Shown: positions 7,575 to 16,377, counted from the stretch's first letter. The stretch: DNA of 64,000 nt from Pseudomonas sp. FP2309 (GCF_030687575.1 NZ_CP117439.1:2471501-2535500), one strand, 5' to 3'. Numbers and translations: made by a program. The notes: generated from the letters alone by a model not told the origin.

Positions 7575-8765
7575 ATGCAGGTACTGGATCGGCGCAAGGC
7601 AATGTCGATTACCCCGTTGTTTCGTTTGGCCTTCCGGCCTTTTTTTCTCGGTGCATGCCTGTTGGCGGTACTGGCCATTGCGTTGTGGTTGCTGGCCCTG
7701 GGTGGCGCCACCGGCAGTTGGCAGCCGGCGGGCGGTTGGCTGGCATGGCATCGGCATGAACTGCTGTTCGGCTTTGGCGTGGCGGTGATCGCCGGGTTCC
7801 TGCTTACGGCGGTGCAGACCTGGACCGGTCGCCCCGGCCTCAGCGGTACGCCTCTGGCGCTGCTGGCCGCGCTTTGGCTGGCGGCGCGCCTGGGTTGGCT
7901 GACGAACCTGCCATTGCCGTTGCTCGCGGTACTTGAGCTGAGCTTCCCGTTGGCCGTGGCCGGGGTGATGGGCTGGACACTGTGGCAAGTGCGGCAAACC
8001 CGTAACTACCCGATTGTCTTGGTGTTGGCGCTGCTGGCCGTGGCCGATGGCATTTCGCTGTATGGGCTGTGGCGCCAGGACGAAGGCTGGCAGCGCCAGT
8101 CGGTGCTTACCGGGTTGTGGCTGGTGGCGGCGATGATGGGCCTGATCGGCGGCCGGGTAATTCCGTTTTTCACTGCGCGCGGACTGGGCCGCAACGCTGC
8201 GGTAAGTCCCTGGCCGTGGCTCGACCGCCTGTTGCTGGGCGGGGCGATCCTGGTGGCGCTTGCCTGTGCCGCAGGGGGCGCGGCAGCACCCAGCCTTGGC
8301 TTGGGGGCCTTGTTCGCCGCCCTTGGCCTCGGCCATCTGCTGCGGCTGGCGCGCTGGCATGATCGTGGCTTGTGGCGCGTGCCGCTGCTGTGGTCGCTGC
8401 ACCTGGCGTATGCCTGGCTGGCCCTGGCCTGTCTGGGCATGGCGTTGTGGCACTTCGGTGTGCCGCTCAACCCGAGCCTGGCGGTGCATGCGCTCACAGT
8501 GGGCGCGATGGGCGGCTTGATCCTGGCGATGATCGCGCGGGTCAGCCTGGGCCATACCGGTCGTCCCTTGCAGTCGCCGGGTGGCATGACTCTGGCCTTT
8601 GCGCTGCTGAACCTGGCGTGTGTGTGCCGGGTGTTACTGGTACTGGTGTGGCCCGTGACGGCGTTGTGGCTGGCGGGGCTGTGCTGGTCAGTCGGGTTGG
8701 GCCTGTATCTGTGGCGCTACGGGCCGATGTTGTGGCGGGCCCGCGTCGACGGCCACCCCGGTTAG
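7575..8765 (+). CDS. nnrS: NnrS family heme-copper membrane protein
   Basis: 396 aa, about twelve hydrophobic helices. The start of the mature sequence (LFRLAFRPFFLG) and internal motifs (WHRHELLFGF with conserved His; GGRVIPFFTARGLG; MGGLILAMIARVSLGHTGR) are diagnostic of NnrS. NnrS proteins bind heme and copper in the inner membrane and protect against nitric oxide/nitrosative stress; they usually belong to NO-responsive regulons. ATG at 7575 with GAGGAG 8 nt upstream is preferred over the GTG at 7560. It heads a run of eight same-strand genes and is preceded by a candidate Anr/Dnr box. Confidence 0.9.
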   Translation: MQVLDRRKAMSITPLFRLAFRPFFLGACLLAVLAIALWLLALGGATGSWQPAGGWLAWHRHELLFGFGVAVIAGFLLTAVQTWTGRPGLSGTPLALLAALWLAARLGWLTNLPLPLLAVLELSFPLAVAGVMGWTLWQVRQTRNYPIVLVLALLAVADGISLYGLWRQDEGWQRQSVLTGLWLVAAMMGLIGGRVIPFFTARGLGRNAAVSPWPWLDRLLLGGAILVALACAAGGAAAPSLGLGALFAALGLGHLLRLARWHDRGLWRVPLLWSLHLAYAWLALACLGMALWHFGVPLNPSLAVHALTVGAMGGLILAMIARVSLGHTGRPLQSPGGMTLAFALLNLACVCRVLLVLVWPVTALWLAGLCWSVGLGLYLWRYGPMLWRARVDGHPG

Positions 8766-8775
8766 GAGGACGCCC

Positions 8776-9192
8776 ATGTATTCAGGGTTGTTGATCGTGC
8801 ACCTGCTGGCGGCTATCGCCTTTATCGGCACGCTGTTTTTCGAGGTGGTGATTTGGCACAGCGCCCGTGAAGAGTTGGTCTGGTCCGCGCAGTTCATGTC
8901 CGAGCAGGCGATTGCGCGGCGTTCACGCCGGGTGCTGCATGGCGTGGTGGTGGTGCTGTATGGCGCCGGCATCGGCCTGGCCTGGCACTACTGGAGCATG
9001 CCTTGGACCGGCAGATTCGCGCTGCTGCTGGGCCTGAAAATCACCCTGGCCCTGAGCATCATCGGCCATTACCTGTTGCTGGCGTACCTGCTGAACCACA
9101 AACGCCTGAGCCCCAAACGGGCGCTATGGATCCGTCGCAGCATCCTGGCGCACATGGTGCTGATCGTGATCCTGGCCAAATCCTTGTGGTAG
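8776..9192 (+). CDS. CopD-like small membrane protein
   Basis: 138 aa with four hydrophobic helices (about 3-25, 53-72, 79-105 and 117-137) and conserved His residues in LLIVHLLAAIAFIG and SRRVLHGVV, resembling the CopD/copper-resistance D membrane family. It begins 10 bp after nnrS with a strong ribosome-binding site (TAGGAGGAC). NnrS is itself a heme-copper protein, so a role in copper or heme handling for it is plausible but inferred. Metal specificity cannot be read from the sequence. Confidence 0.65.
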   Translation: MYSGLLIVHLLAAIAFIGTLFFEVVIWHSAREELVWSAQFMSEQAIARRSRRVLHGVVVVLYGAGIGLAWHYWSMPWTGRFALLLGLKITLALSIIGHYLLLAYLLNHKRLSPKRALWIRRSILAHMVLIVILAKSLW

Positions 9193-9293
9193 GTGGCCGT
9201 GCGGCGTCATGCCGCGGGCGAGTGTTGATCGTGGTCAAGGGCTGACGCGCCGCCAGTTCCCACACTGTGGCGAACTTTCCGGAGGACCGCGTC

Positions 9294-9941
9294 ATGCCCT
9301 TGTCTCTTGCGCAACTGCGCCGCAACTACACCCTCTATGGCTTGCGGGACGACCTGGTGCAGGACGATCCCCTGGTGCTGTTTGGCCAGTGGCTCGATCA
9401 GGCACGCAAGACCGAAGTGCCCCCGGCCGAGGCCAATAGCATGGCCCTGGCCACGGTCGACCGTGACGGGCATGCCCATTGCCGCATTCTCTTGCTCAAG
9501 GGCTTCAGCGCCGACGGGTTTTTCTTCTTTGGCCATTATCAGAGTGCCAAAGGCCAAGAGCTGGCGAGCAATCCCCACGCGGCCATGACGTTTTTCTGGC
9601 CAGGGCTTGAGCGCCAGGTGCGCATCGAAGGCCCGGTGGCGCGGGCGGATGGCGAACTGTCGGACGACTATTTCGATGCGCGTCCCGCCGCCAGCAGGTT
9701 GGGCGCCTGGGCGTCACCGCAAAGCCAGCCACTGGGCCATCGCAGCGAGCTGGAAAGCCGCTTGCGCGAGGTCACCGAGCGTTTCGCCGGTCGCCAGCCG
9801 CCACGTCCCGAGCACTGGGGCGGTTACTGCCTGCAACCGCACCGCATCGAGTTCTGGCAAGGCCGACCTGACCGTCTGCACGACCGTCTTGACTACCGCC
9901 TGCACAACGGTCAATGGCAGCGCACGCGACTGGCCCCCTAA
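9294..9941 (+). CDS. pdxH: pyridoxine/pyridoxamine 5'-phosphate oxidase
   Basis: 215 aa, the usual PdxH length. PdxH oxidises pyridoxine- or pyridoxamine-5'-phosphate to pyridoxal-5'-phosphate using FMN and O2. Visible landmarks are the N-terminal MPLSLAQLRRNYT, the FMN-binding CRILLLKGF and YQSAKG segments, FFWPGLERQVRIEG, and the C-terminal WGGYCLQPHRIEFWQGR with its RLHDR substrate/FMN loop. GGAGGA lies 7 nt before the ATG. An O2-using enzyme inside an otherwise anaerobic-respiration operon is unexpected; it may be a second copy besides a housekeeping pdxH elsewhere. Confidence 0.88.
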   Translation: MPLSLAQLRRNYTLYGLRDDLVQDDPLVLFGQWLDQARKTEVPPAEANSMALATVDRDGHAHCRILLLKGFSADGFFFFGHYQSAKGQELASNPHAAMTFFWPGLERQVRIEGPVARADGELSDDYFDARPAASRLGAWASPQSQPLGHRSELESRLREVTERFAGRQPPRPEHWGGYCLQPHRIEFWQGRPDRLHDRLDYRLHNGQWQRTRLAP

Positions 9942-10022
9942 CGGTATACCTCCACCGAGGAATAGGCCCTGCGCCCTTTGCAGCGCAGGCTGAGCGCTTC
10001 TTTGAATCCTGGAGCCTTGATC

Positions 10023-10577
10023 ATGGCCCATCTGACCCGACGCGAGTTTGTCTCGCTGAACATCGCGGTGCTGACCATCAGCGACACCCGCACCTACGAC
10101 ACCGACACCTCAGGACAAACCCTGGTGGACCGCGTGCAAGACGCCGGACACTGGCTGATCGACCGCGGCATCGTGATGGACGACATCTACCAGATCCGCG
10201 CACGCGCCTCGCAGTGGATCGCCGACCCCCGCGTGCAGGTGGTATTGATGACCGGCGGCACCGGGTTCACCCCGCGCGACAACACTCCGCAAGCCGTGCT
10301 GCCGTTGCTGGACAAGCAGGTGGACGGCTTTGGCGAGCTGTTCCGCCAGGTGTCCCTGGTCGAAATCGGCATGTCGACCTTGCAGTCGCGTGCGCTGGCC
10401 GGCATCAGCAACGGCGTGCTGGTGTGCTGCATGCCAGGCTCGCCGGGAGCCTGTCGCACCGCCTGGGACCAGATCCTGCTCAGCCAGTTGGACAGCCGCA
10501 CCGGCCCTTGCAACTTCGTGCCGCACCTCAAGCCCCAGCTGGATCAAACACTCAGCGCCTGCGAGGCACGCCCATGA
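10023..10577 (+). CDS. moaB: molybdenum cofactor biosynthesis protein B
   Basis: 184 aa MoaB/MogA-type molybdopterin adenylyltransferase, which activates molybdopterin with AMP before Mo insertion. Evidence: LNIAVLTISDTRTYDTDTSG near the N-terminus, the MTGGTGFTPRD nucleotide/MPT motif, and a C-terminal PGSPGACRTAWDQI. Its TGA overlaps the moeA ATG (ATGA), so the two steps of Mo insertion are translationally coupled. Molybdenum cofactor would serve nitrate reductase and other Mo enzymes, consistent with the anaerobic theme of the operon. Confidence 0.92.
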   Translation: MAHLTRREFVSLNIAVLTISDTRTYDTDTSGQTLVDRVQDAGHWLIDRGIVMDDIYQIRARASQWIADPRVQVVLMTGGTGFTPRDNTPQAVLPLLDKQVDGFGELFRQVSLVEIGMSTLQSRALAGISNGVLVCCMPGSPGACRTAWDQILLSQLDSRTGPCNFVPHLKPQLDQTLSACEARP

Positions 10578-11800
10578 ACGTCTGCGACAGCGGTGACTTG
10601 CTGCCGGTCGAACAGGCCATCGACCAGCTGTTGGCCCAGGCCCCGTCGCCACCGTCCACCGAGGTGGTGCCTTTGGCTCAGGCGCTGGGCCGGGTGACTG
10701 CCGAGGAGGTGTTTTCGCCCCTTGATCTACCGGGTTGGGACAACAGCGCCATGGATGGCTATGCCCTGCGCGCCTTCGATGTGCCGGAGCAGGGCGGCTA
10801 TCTGGTGCTGGCCGGGCGCATTGCCGCCGGGCAGTGCAGCGATGTGCCGTTGCTGGCCGGGCAAACCGTGCGGATTTTTACCGGTGCGCCACTGCCGCCC
10901 GGCGCCGACAGCGTGGTGCCCCAGGAGCGCTGCCGGGTATACGGCGAGCGTATCTGGTGCCCACCGTTGCGCCTGGGCGAGCACGTGCGCAAACGCGGCG
11001 AAGAGCTGCAACGCGGCCAGCGCGTCATGAGCGCCGGCAAACGCTTGCGCGCCCAGGATATTGGCCTGCTGGCGGCGGCGGGCATCCCCCGGGTCAAGGT
11101 CTACCGGCCACTGCGGGTGTGCCTGCTCAGCAGCGGCGACGAACTGCGTGAACCCGGCGAGCCGCTGGCGCGAGGGCAGATCTACAACAGCAACCGTCAT
11201 CTGGTCGCGGCCTTGCTGCGCGGCTGGGGCGTCGAGGTGCTCGACTACGGCGTGATGGCCGACGCCCTGGCGACCAGCCGCGATGCGCTGCTGTTGGCGT
11301 CTTCCGAATGCGACCTGCTGCTGACCACCGGCGGGGTGTCGGTGGGCGAGGAGGACCACCTCAAACAGGCGATCCAGGCACTGGGCAGTGTGGCGTTCTG
11401 GCGCCTGGCGATTCAGCCCGGCAAGCCCCTGGCCTTTGGTGCGGTGGCCGGCAAACCCTGGATTGGTCTGCCGGGCAACCCCAGCGCCGCGCTGGTCACG
11501 GCGATGGTGGTGGTGCGGCCGTTTCTGTTGCGTGCCCAAGGCGCCGAGCGCGTGCTGCCAGTGCCGATCAGCGTGGTGGCCGGTTTTGAATGGCTCAAGC
11601 CCAACAAACGTCGCCAGTACCTGCGCGCGCGCTTGAACCCCGGCGTGGATGGGCAACTGCGCGCGGTCCTGCACCCCCAGCAAAGCTCGGCGATGCTCAC
11701 GGCGGCCTGTTGGGCCGACGGCCTGGTGATCGTCGAACGCGAGCAGCAAGTGCTCAAGGGCGCGCCGGTGCCATTTCTATCATTTGCCGATTTTGCATAA
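10574..11800 (+). CDS. moeA: molybdopterin molybdenumtransferase
   Basis: 408 aa. MoeA inserts molybdate into adenylated molybdopterin. Landmarks: an N-terminal PLAQALGRVTAEEVFSPL, the DNSAMDGYA signature, GAPLPPGADSVVPQE, SSGDEL, the TTGGVSVGEEDHL segment and PGKPLAFG/GLPGNPSAA in the catalytic domain, and a C-terminal beta domain. The reading frame runs open far upstream through the moaB region; the ATG at 10574, overlapping the moaB stop, is the start. Followed after 9 bp by ubiU. Confidence 0.94.
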   Translation: MNVCDSGDLLPVEQAIDQLLAQAPSPPSTEVVPLAQALGRVTAEEVFSPLDLPGWDNSAMDGYALRAFDVPEQGGYLVLAGRIAAGQCSDVPLLAGQTVRIFTGAPLPPGADSVVPQERCRVYGERIWCPPLRLGEHVRKRGEELQRGQRVMSAGKRLRAQDIGLLAAAGIPRVKVYRPLRVCLLSSGDELREPGEPLARGQIYNSNRHLVAALLRGWGVEVLDYGVMADALATSRDALLLASSECDLLLTTGGVSVGEEDHLKQAIQALGSVAFWRLAIQPGKPLAFGAVAGKPWIGLPGNPSAALVTAMVVVRPFLLRAQGAERVLPVPISVVAGFEWLKPNKRRQYLRARLNPGVDGQLRAVLHPQQSSAMLTAACWADGLVIVEREQQVLKGAPVPFLSFADFA

Positions 11801-11809
11801 GGAGTCGTC

Positions 11810-12805
11810 ATGCAACTGGTCTGCCCGGCAGGTAACCTGCCCGCCCTCAAAGCCGCGGTGCGCCAAGGCGCCGATGCGGTGTACGTGGGGTTTCGCGATG
11901 ACACCAATGCCCGGCATTTCACCGGGCTGAACATGGACGACAAGCAGTTCGATGCGGCCGTCGCTCATATCCGCCAGCACCAGCGCAAGCTGTATGTGGC
12001 GGTCAATACCTACCCGCAGCCGAAGATCTGGTCGCGTTGGCAACGCGCCGTGGATCGCGCCGCTGACCATGGCGTGGACGCGCTGATCGCCGCCGACCCC
12101 GGTGTGCTGGGCTACGCCGCCGCGCGTCATCCGCAGATGGCCTTGCACCTGTCGGTGCAGGGCTCGGCCACCCATGCGACGGCGCTTAAGTTCTACGCCG
12201 AGCGCTACGGTATTCGCCGTGCGGTGTTGCCGCGGGTGTTATCCCTGGCGCAGGTCCGGCAGGTCGCGGCGAGCAGCCCGGTGCCGATTGAAGTGTTTGG
12301 CTTCGGCAGCCTGTGCATCATGGCCGAAGGGCGTTGTCACCTGTCGTCCTATATCACTGGTGAGTCGCCCAACCTGTGTGGCGTGTGTTCACCGGCCAAG
12401 GCGGTGCGCTGGAGCGACGACGCCGACGGCCTCAGTGCGCGCCTGAGTGAAGTGCTGATCGACCGCTACACCCCCGATGAACCTGCGGGTTACCCGACCC
12501 TGTGCAAGGGGCGTTTCCTGGTGGGCGGCAAGCGTTTCCACGCGCTGGAAGAGCCCACCAGCCTCGACACCCTGGACCTGCTGCCCGAACTCAGCGCCAT
12601 TGGCGTGGCAGCGGTGAAAATCGAAGGCCGCCAGCGCAGCCCGGCCTACGTGGAACAAGTCACCCGTGTGTGGCGCGCGGCGCTCGACGCTTACCGCAGC
12701 GCCCCGGCCAGTTTTGTGGTGCAGGCGCCATGGCGGCAGGTGCTCGCCGGGCTTTCCGAAGGCAGCCAGACCACCCTGGGTGCCTACCACCGTGCATGGC
12801 AGTGA
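11810..12805 (+). CDS. ubiU: O2-independent ubiquinone biosynthesis protein UbiU (peptidase U32 family)
   Basis: 331 aa, the same length as E. coli UbiU. With UbiV it forms the complex that hydroxylates ubiquinone precursors without oxygen. Cysteines fall at residues 169, 176, 193 and 232, which I recall as the [4Fe-4S] ligand positions of the E. coli protein, so the cluster site is intact. The N-terminal LVCPAGNLPALKAAV and ADAVYVGF are U32-family motifs. AAGGAG precedes the ATG. It is followed by ubiV and ubiT, giving a complete anaerobic ubiquinone set in the same transcription unit as Mo-cofactor genes. Confidence 0.93.
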   Translation: MQLVCPAGNLPALKAAVRQGADAVYVGFRDDTNARHFTGLNMDDKQFDAAVAHIRQHQRKLYVAVNTYPQPKIWSRWQRAVDRAADHGVDALIAADPGVLGYAAARHPQMALHLSVQGSATHATALKFYAERYGIRRAVLPRVLSLAQVRQVAASSPVPIEVFGFGSLCIMAEGRCHLSSYITGESPNLCGVCSPAKAVRWSDDADGLSARLSEVLIDRYTPDEPAGYPTLCKGRFLVGGKRFHALEEPTSLDTLDLLPELSAIGVAAVKIEGRQRSPAYVEQVTRVWRAALDAYRSAPASFVVQAPWRQVLAGLSEGSQTTLGAYHRAWQ

Positions 12806-12815
12806 GGAATTACCT

Positions 12816-13706
12816 ATGAAACTCAGCCTCGGACCGGTGCTGTTTTATTGGGACAAGGAACATCTGGGACGCTTCTACGCCGACATGGCCGGCTTGCCCC
12901 TGGACGTGATTTACCTGGGCGAAACCGTGTGCTCAAAGCGCCGTGCGTTTTCCCTCGATCATTGGCTGGGCCTGGGCCGTGAATTGCAGGCGTGCAGCTC
13001 GGCGCAGATCGTGCTGTCGAGCCTGACCCTGATCGAAGCCGCTTCGGAACTCTCCAGCCTGCGGCGCCTGTGCGACAACGGTGAGTTTTGGGTGGAAGCC
13101 AACGACATGGGCGCGGTACAGCTGCTGATCGAACGCAACCTGCCGTTCGTCGGCGGGCCGGCACTCAACCTCTATAACGGTCACGCCCTGGTGCAACTGC
13201 TCGATGCCGGCCTGCAACGATGGGTGCCGCCGGTGGAGTGCTCCCACGCGCTGATCGCCGATGTACTGGAGCAAGTGGGCAAGTTGGGCCGACCGCTGCC
13301 CGAGGTGGAAATCTTCGCCTATGGCCATCTGCCCCTGGCCTATTCGGCGCGCTGCTTTACCGCCCGCGCGGAAAACCGGCCCAAGGATGACTGCCGGTTC
13401 TGTTGCCTCAACTACCCCGACGGCATGGCCTTGAGCAGCCAGGAGGGGCAGCCACTGTTCACCTTGAATGGCGTACAAACCCTGTCGGCCGAAGTCACCA
13501 ACTTGCTCGCCGATTACCCCGCGTTGGTCAGTGGCGGCGCCGACCTGCTGCGCCTGAGCCCACGGGCCGAAGGTATGGCCGAGGTGGTGCGCGCCTTCGA
13601 CCAGGTGCGCCACGGCGCCACGCCACCGCTGTTTGTCGAAGGATGCAACGGCTACTGGCACGGTCAGGCCGGCATGTTGCGGGTCGAGGAGGTGGGCCTT
13701 TGCTGA
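12816..13706 (+). CDS. ubiV: O2-independent ubiquinone biosynthesis protein UbiV
   Basis: 296 aa, U32 family partner of UbiU. Cysteines at residues 39, 180, 193 and 197 correspond to the [4Fe-4S] ligands I recall for E. coli UbiV (an extra Cys sits at 196). The start ATG (GAGGAATTACCT upstream) lies 10 bp after the ubiU stop. The 3' end overlaps the ubiT start by 7 nt. UbiU/UbiV carry out three hydroxylations of the quinone ring under anoxia, which denitrifying pseudomonads need for ubiquinone-dependent nitrate respiration. Confidence 0.92.
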   Translation: MKLSLGPVLFYWDKEHLGRFYADMAGLPLDVIYLGETVCSKRRAFSLDHWLGLGRELQACSSAQIVLSSLTLIEAASELSSLRRLCDNGEFWVEANDMGAVQLLIERNLPFVGGPALNLYNGHALVQLLDAGLQRWVPPVECSHALIADVLEQVGKLGRPLPEVEIFAYGHLPLAYSARCFTARAENRPKDDCRFCCLNYPDGMALSSQEGQPLFTLNGVQTLSAEVTNLLADYPALVSGGADLLRLSPRAEGMAEVVRAFDQVRHGATPPLFVEGCNGYWHGQAGMLRVEEVGLC

Positions 13707-14167
13707 AGCGTAAAGCGTGGCTGCTCAAGAGCGCCGACCGTGTGCTGCCGCTGATTCGCCGTGTGCCGTTCGCGGTGCAACGCCTGGCCCTGCAGCAGGC
13801 GCTCAACCATTGCCTGGCCGAACCCTTGCGCGATGGCGGCTTTGACCTGCTGCGTGGGCGTTGGCTGTGTTTGCGTATCCCTGACCTGGGCTTGTGCTGG
13901 TACCTGACGCTCGCGCGGGACGGCTTGCGCATTGCGCAGCAGGCCACGGCTCAGGTGACGATCAGCGGCAATTGGCGCGAGTTCCTGTTGCTGGCCAGTC
14001 GGCAGGAAGACCCGGACACCTTGTTCTTCCGTCGGCGCCTGGTGATTGAGGGGGACACGGAACTGGGGTTGGGAGTGAAGAACTTGATCGATAGCCTTGA
14101 CCCTGACGTGTTGCCTGGCTGGTTGTGGCGCGGTCTGGAGCGGGCAGGGCGGGGCCTGGCAGTCTGA
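13700..14167 (+). CDS. ubiT: ubiquinone anaerobic biosynthesis accessory factor UbiT (SCP2 domain)
   Basis: 155 aa, an SCP2-like lipid-binding protein thought to carry the hydrophobic quinone intermediates for UbiU/UbiV. Evidence: position directly after ubiV, an N-terminal amphipathic region, and the SCP2-type strand/helix pattern (VTISGNWREFLLLASRQEDPDTLFFRRRLVIEGDTELGL). No ATG is available; TTG at 13700 behind GAGGAGGTG is the likely start, inside the ubiV 3' end. It is the last gene of the nnrS-to-ubiT run; the next gene is on the other strand. Confidence 0.88.
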   Translation: MLKRKAWLLKSADRVLPLIRRVPFAVQRLALQQALNHCLAEPLRDGGFDLLRGRWLCLRIPDLGLCWYLTLARDGLRIAQQATAQVTISGNWREFLLLASRQEDPDTLFFRRRLVIEGDTELGLGVKNLIDSLDPDVLPGWLWRGLERAGRGLAV

Positions 14168-14239
14168 CGGCGTGAAGCCCGCCGCCGCGTTCGTCAAATC
14201 CTTTGTCGAACGGCAGAAGGCAAAGCGCGGCGCCCGGGG

Positions 14240-14602
14240 CTAGAGGCGGCGCAGAAAGGACTTGACGATGTGCCGGGTGGCGTCGGTGGTCTCCAGTTGG
14301 TCCAGGGCGCCATAGGCGTGCCATTGACAGTCGACGATTTCGTTGCACGGGCGCGCGTCGTCGATATTGATCACCGAGGCCTCGAACACGTGATGCAGCG
14401 TGTCGCGCGCTTTCAGCTCCTGCAGGTACAGCAGCCCGTCGACGTTCAATCCGGTTTCTTCTTCCAGCTCGCGTTCGGCGGCGCCCACCGGACGTTCGTC
14501 GCGTTCGACCTTGCCGCCCGGCAAGGCCCATTTCGATCTGGCCTTGCGCACGAAGAGGATATGCCCCTCGTGTTCGCAAATGACCGTTGCCCTGATTTTC
14601 AT
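14240..14602 (-). CDS. Nudix hydrolase
   Basis: 120 aa. A complete Nudix box, G-x5-E-x7-REUxEExGU, is visible (GKVERDE...RELEEETGL), so the enzyme should hydrolyse a nucleoside diphosphate linked to another moiety in a Mg-dependent way. Start M at 14602 (MKIRATVICEHEG) with a G-rich sequence upstream; an upstream in-frame ATG at 14656 would add a non-conserved extension. It converges on ubiT and is divergent from the oxidoreductase gene. Substrate unknown. Confidence 0.85.
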   Translation of the reverse strand: MKIRATVICEHEGHILFVRKARSKWALPGGKVERDERPVGAAERELEEETGLNVDGLLYLQELKARDTLHHVFEASVINIDDARPCNEIVDCQWHAYGALDQLETTDATRHIVKSFLRRL

Positions 14603-14729
14603 CGTCTGTGCCCCCGCAGCGGGATGAGTGTCACAAAAGTGTAATGCAATTGTCATGCTAAGTGGTTATGGCGCGTCGACGTGGGGATGTGGATACTGCC
14701 TGACTGATGAAAACGCACGAGGACAACAG

Positions 14730-15710
14730 ATGAACACCGTACGCTGGGGGATGATCGGCTGTGGCAGTGTCACTGAGTTAAAGAGTGGACCCGCTTTCTA
14801 CAAAGCGCCAGGTTCGGCCCTGGTGGCCGTGATGGGGCGCCGTGAAGCGGCGGTGCGCGATTATGCGGCACGCCACGGTATCTCGCGCTTTTACACCGAT
14901 GCCCAAGCCCTGATAGACGACCCGCAGGTGGACGCGGTGTACATCGCCACACCGCCCGACAGCCACTTGGAATACAGCCTCATGGTGGCTGCGGCCGGCA
15001 AGCATTGCTGCGTCGAGAAACCCATGGCGCTGAACGCCGAGCAGAGCGCCTTGATGCAACGCACGTTCGAGCGTGCCGGGCTGCACCTGTTCGTGTCCTA
15101 TTACCGGCGTTCGCTGCCACGTTTTCAGCAAGTGCGCGACTGGCTGCGGGACGGGCGCATCGGCGAGCTGCGCCACCTCACCTGGACCTTGTGCAAACCG
15201 CCGGGCGCCGACGATGCCAGCGCCGCCAACTGGCGTACCGATCCGCAAATTGCCGGCGGCGGCTATTTTGCCGACCTGGCCAGCCATGGTTTTGACCTGT
15301 TCCAGTACCTGGCCGGGGACATCGTTGAAGTCTCGGGTTTTACCGCGCGCCAGGCCGGGCGCTATGCCGCTGAAGATGCGGTGACCGCCTGCTGGACGTT
15401 CAGCAGCGGCGCACTCGGCATGGGCTGCTGGAATTTCGTCGCGGATCGGCGCGAGGATCGGGTCGAGTTGGTCGGCAGTCGAGGGCGCATCCAATTCTCG
15501 GTCTTCGAAGACCAGCCGCTGTACCTCGAAGGCGAGACCGCTGAAGTGCTCGACGTGCCCTGCCACGCGCATATCCAATGGCACCACGTGTTGGCCATGA
15601 ACGCGCATATCCGGGGTGAGGCCGAGCATCCGTCGCTGGCGATCGAGGCACTGAAGACCGATCGGATCCTCGACAAGGTGCTGCAACGTAACCCCTTTCA
15701 TCCCGGTTAG
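14730..15710 (+). CDS. Gfo/Idh/MocA family oxidoreductase
   Basis: 326 aa. The N-terminal Rossmann fold carries WGMIGCGSVTE (GxGxxx dinucleotide motif), followed by VDAVYIATPPDSH and the catalytic-region CCVEKPMA (the conserved E-K-P). The C-terminal domain matches the family substrate domain (GGGYFADLASHGFDLFQYL). Members oxidise or reduce sugars and related cyclic polyols with NAD(P). Start ATG with GAGGAC upstream; the frame is open further upstream but non-conserved. It stands as a single gene; substrate unknown. Confidence 0.88.
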   Translation: MNTVRWGMIGCGSVTELKSGPAFYKAPGSALVAVMGRREAAVRDYAARHGISRFYTDAQALIDDPQVDAVYIATPPDSHLEYSLMVAAAGKHCCVEKPMALNAEQSALMQRTFERAGLHLFVSYYRRSLPRFQQVRDWLRDGRIGELRHLTWTLCKPPGADDASAANWRTDPQIAGGGYFADLASHGFDLFQYLAGDIVEVSGFTARQAGRYAAEDAVTACWTFSSGALGMGCWNFVADRREDRVELVGSRGRIQFSVFEDQPLYLEGETAEVLDVPCHAHIQWHHVLAMNAHIRGEAEHPSLAIEALKTDRILDKVLQRNPFHPG

Positions 15711-15747
15711 TCGTGATTGACTGGTTTTTTTTTCAAGGAATAAACGG

Positions 15748-16377
15748 ATGAAGTACTGGATCGCGTTGTGGCTGGTCATCGCCACCAGCGCCATGGCTGC
15801 CCCGCGTCAGCAAGGCACGCCAGGGCAATTTGATTTTTATGTGCTGTCGTTGTCATGGTCGCCGACGTTTTGCCTGACGCACCCCAACAACGAACAGTGC
15901 TCGGGCAAGGGCTACGGTTTTGTGCTGCACGGTTTGTGGCCGCAGTACGCGCGGGGCGGCTGGCCGGCGTCGTGTGATGCTCAGTCGCGCTTGTCGCCTG
16001 AGGCCCTGGACAAGGGCGCAGCGCTGTTCCCCACCCGTTCACTGCTCAAGCATGAATGGGCCAAGCACGGCACCTGCAGCGGACTTGAGCCGCTGGCATA
16101 CCTTGAAAAAACTGATGCAGCGCTGGGGGCGGTGGTGATTCCGCAGCAGTTGCAGCCGTTCAACACGCCGCCGTCGCTGCCTGCGCGTGAGATCGAGGCG
16201 CTGTTTCGCCAGAGCAACCCGCGCATGGGCAACCACGGCCTGGCGGTGATCTGCAAAGGCAAAGTGTTGTCGGAGGTGCGCGTGTGCCTGACCAAAGACC
16301 TGGCCTTCGCCGGCTGCCCGCGCAGCGTGAAGACCCAGTGCCGCGAGGGCGATATCCGCATTCCCGCGCAGCGTTAA
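15748..16377 (+). CDS. secreted ribonuclease T2 family enzyme
   Basis: 209 aa. Signal peptide at residues 1-17 (cleavage after SAMA). Both catalytic segments are present: FVLHGLWPQ with His61, and KHEWAKHGTC with His102, Glu103 and His107, the residues that cleave RNA via 2',3'-cyclic phosphate. Several Cys residues suggest disulfides in the periplasm. AAGGAA precedes the ATG. In gram-negative bacteria this family corresponds to periplasmic RNase I, used to scavenge RNA. Its stop overlaps the stop of the convergent TetR gene by 4 bp. Confidence 0.93.
   Translation: MKYWIALWLVIATSAMAAPRQQGTPGQFDFYVLSLSWSPTFCLTHPNNEQCSGKGYGFVLHGLWPQYARGGWPASCDAQSRLSPEALDKGAALFPTRSLLKHEWAKHGTCSGLEPLAYLEKTDAALGAVVIPQQLQPFNTPPSLPAREIEALFRQSNPRMGNHGLAVICKGKVLSEVRVCLTKDLAFAGCPRSVKTQCREGDIRIPAQR

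Noticed and set aside
7281..8555. A 424-aa open frame on the minus strand
   Set aside because: Antisense to nnrS; composition is Gln/His/Arg-rich, typical of shadow frames of high-G+C genes.
9914..11800. A single 628-aa reading frame covering moaB and moeA
   Set aside because: The N-terminal third is moaB read in the wrong frame; moeA starts at the coupled ATG at 10574.
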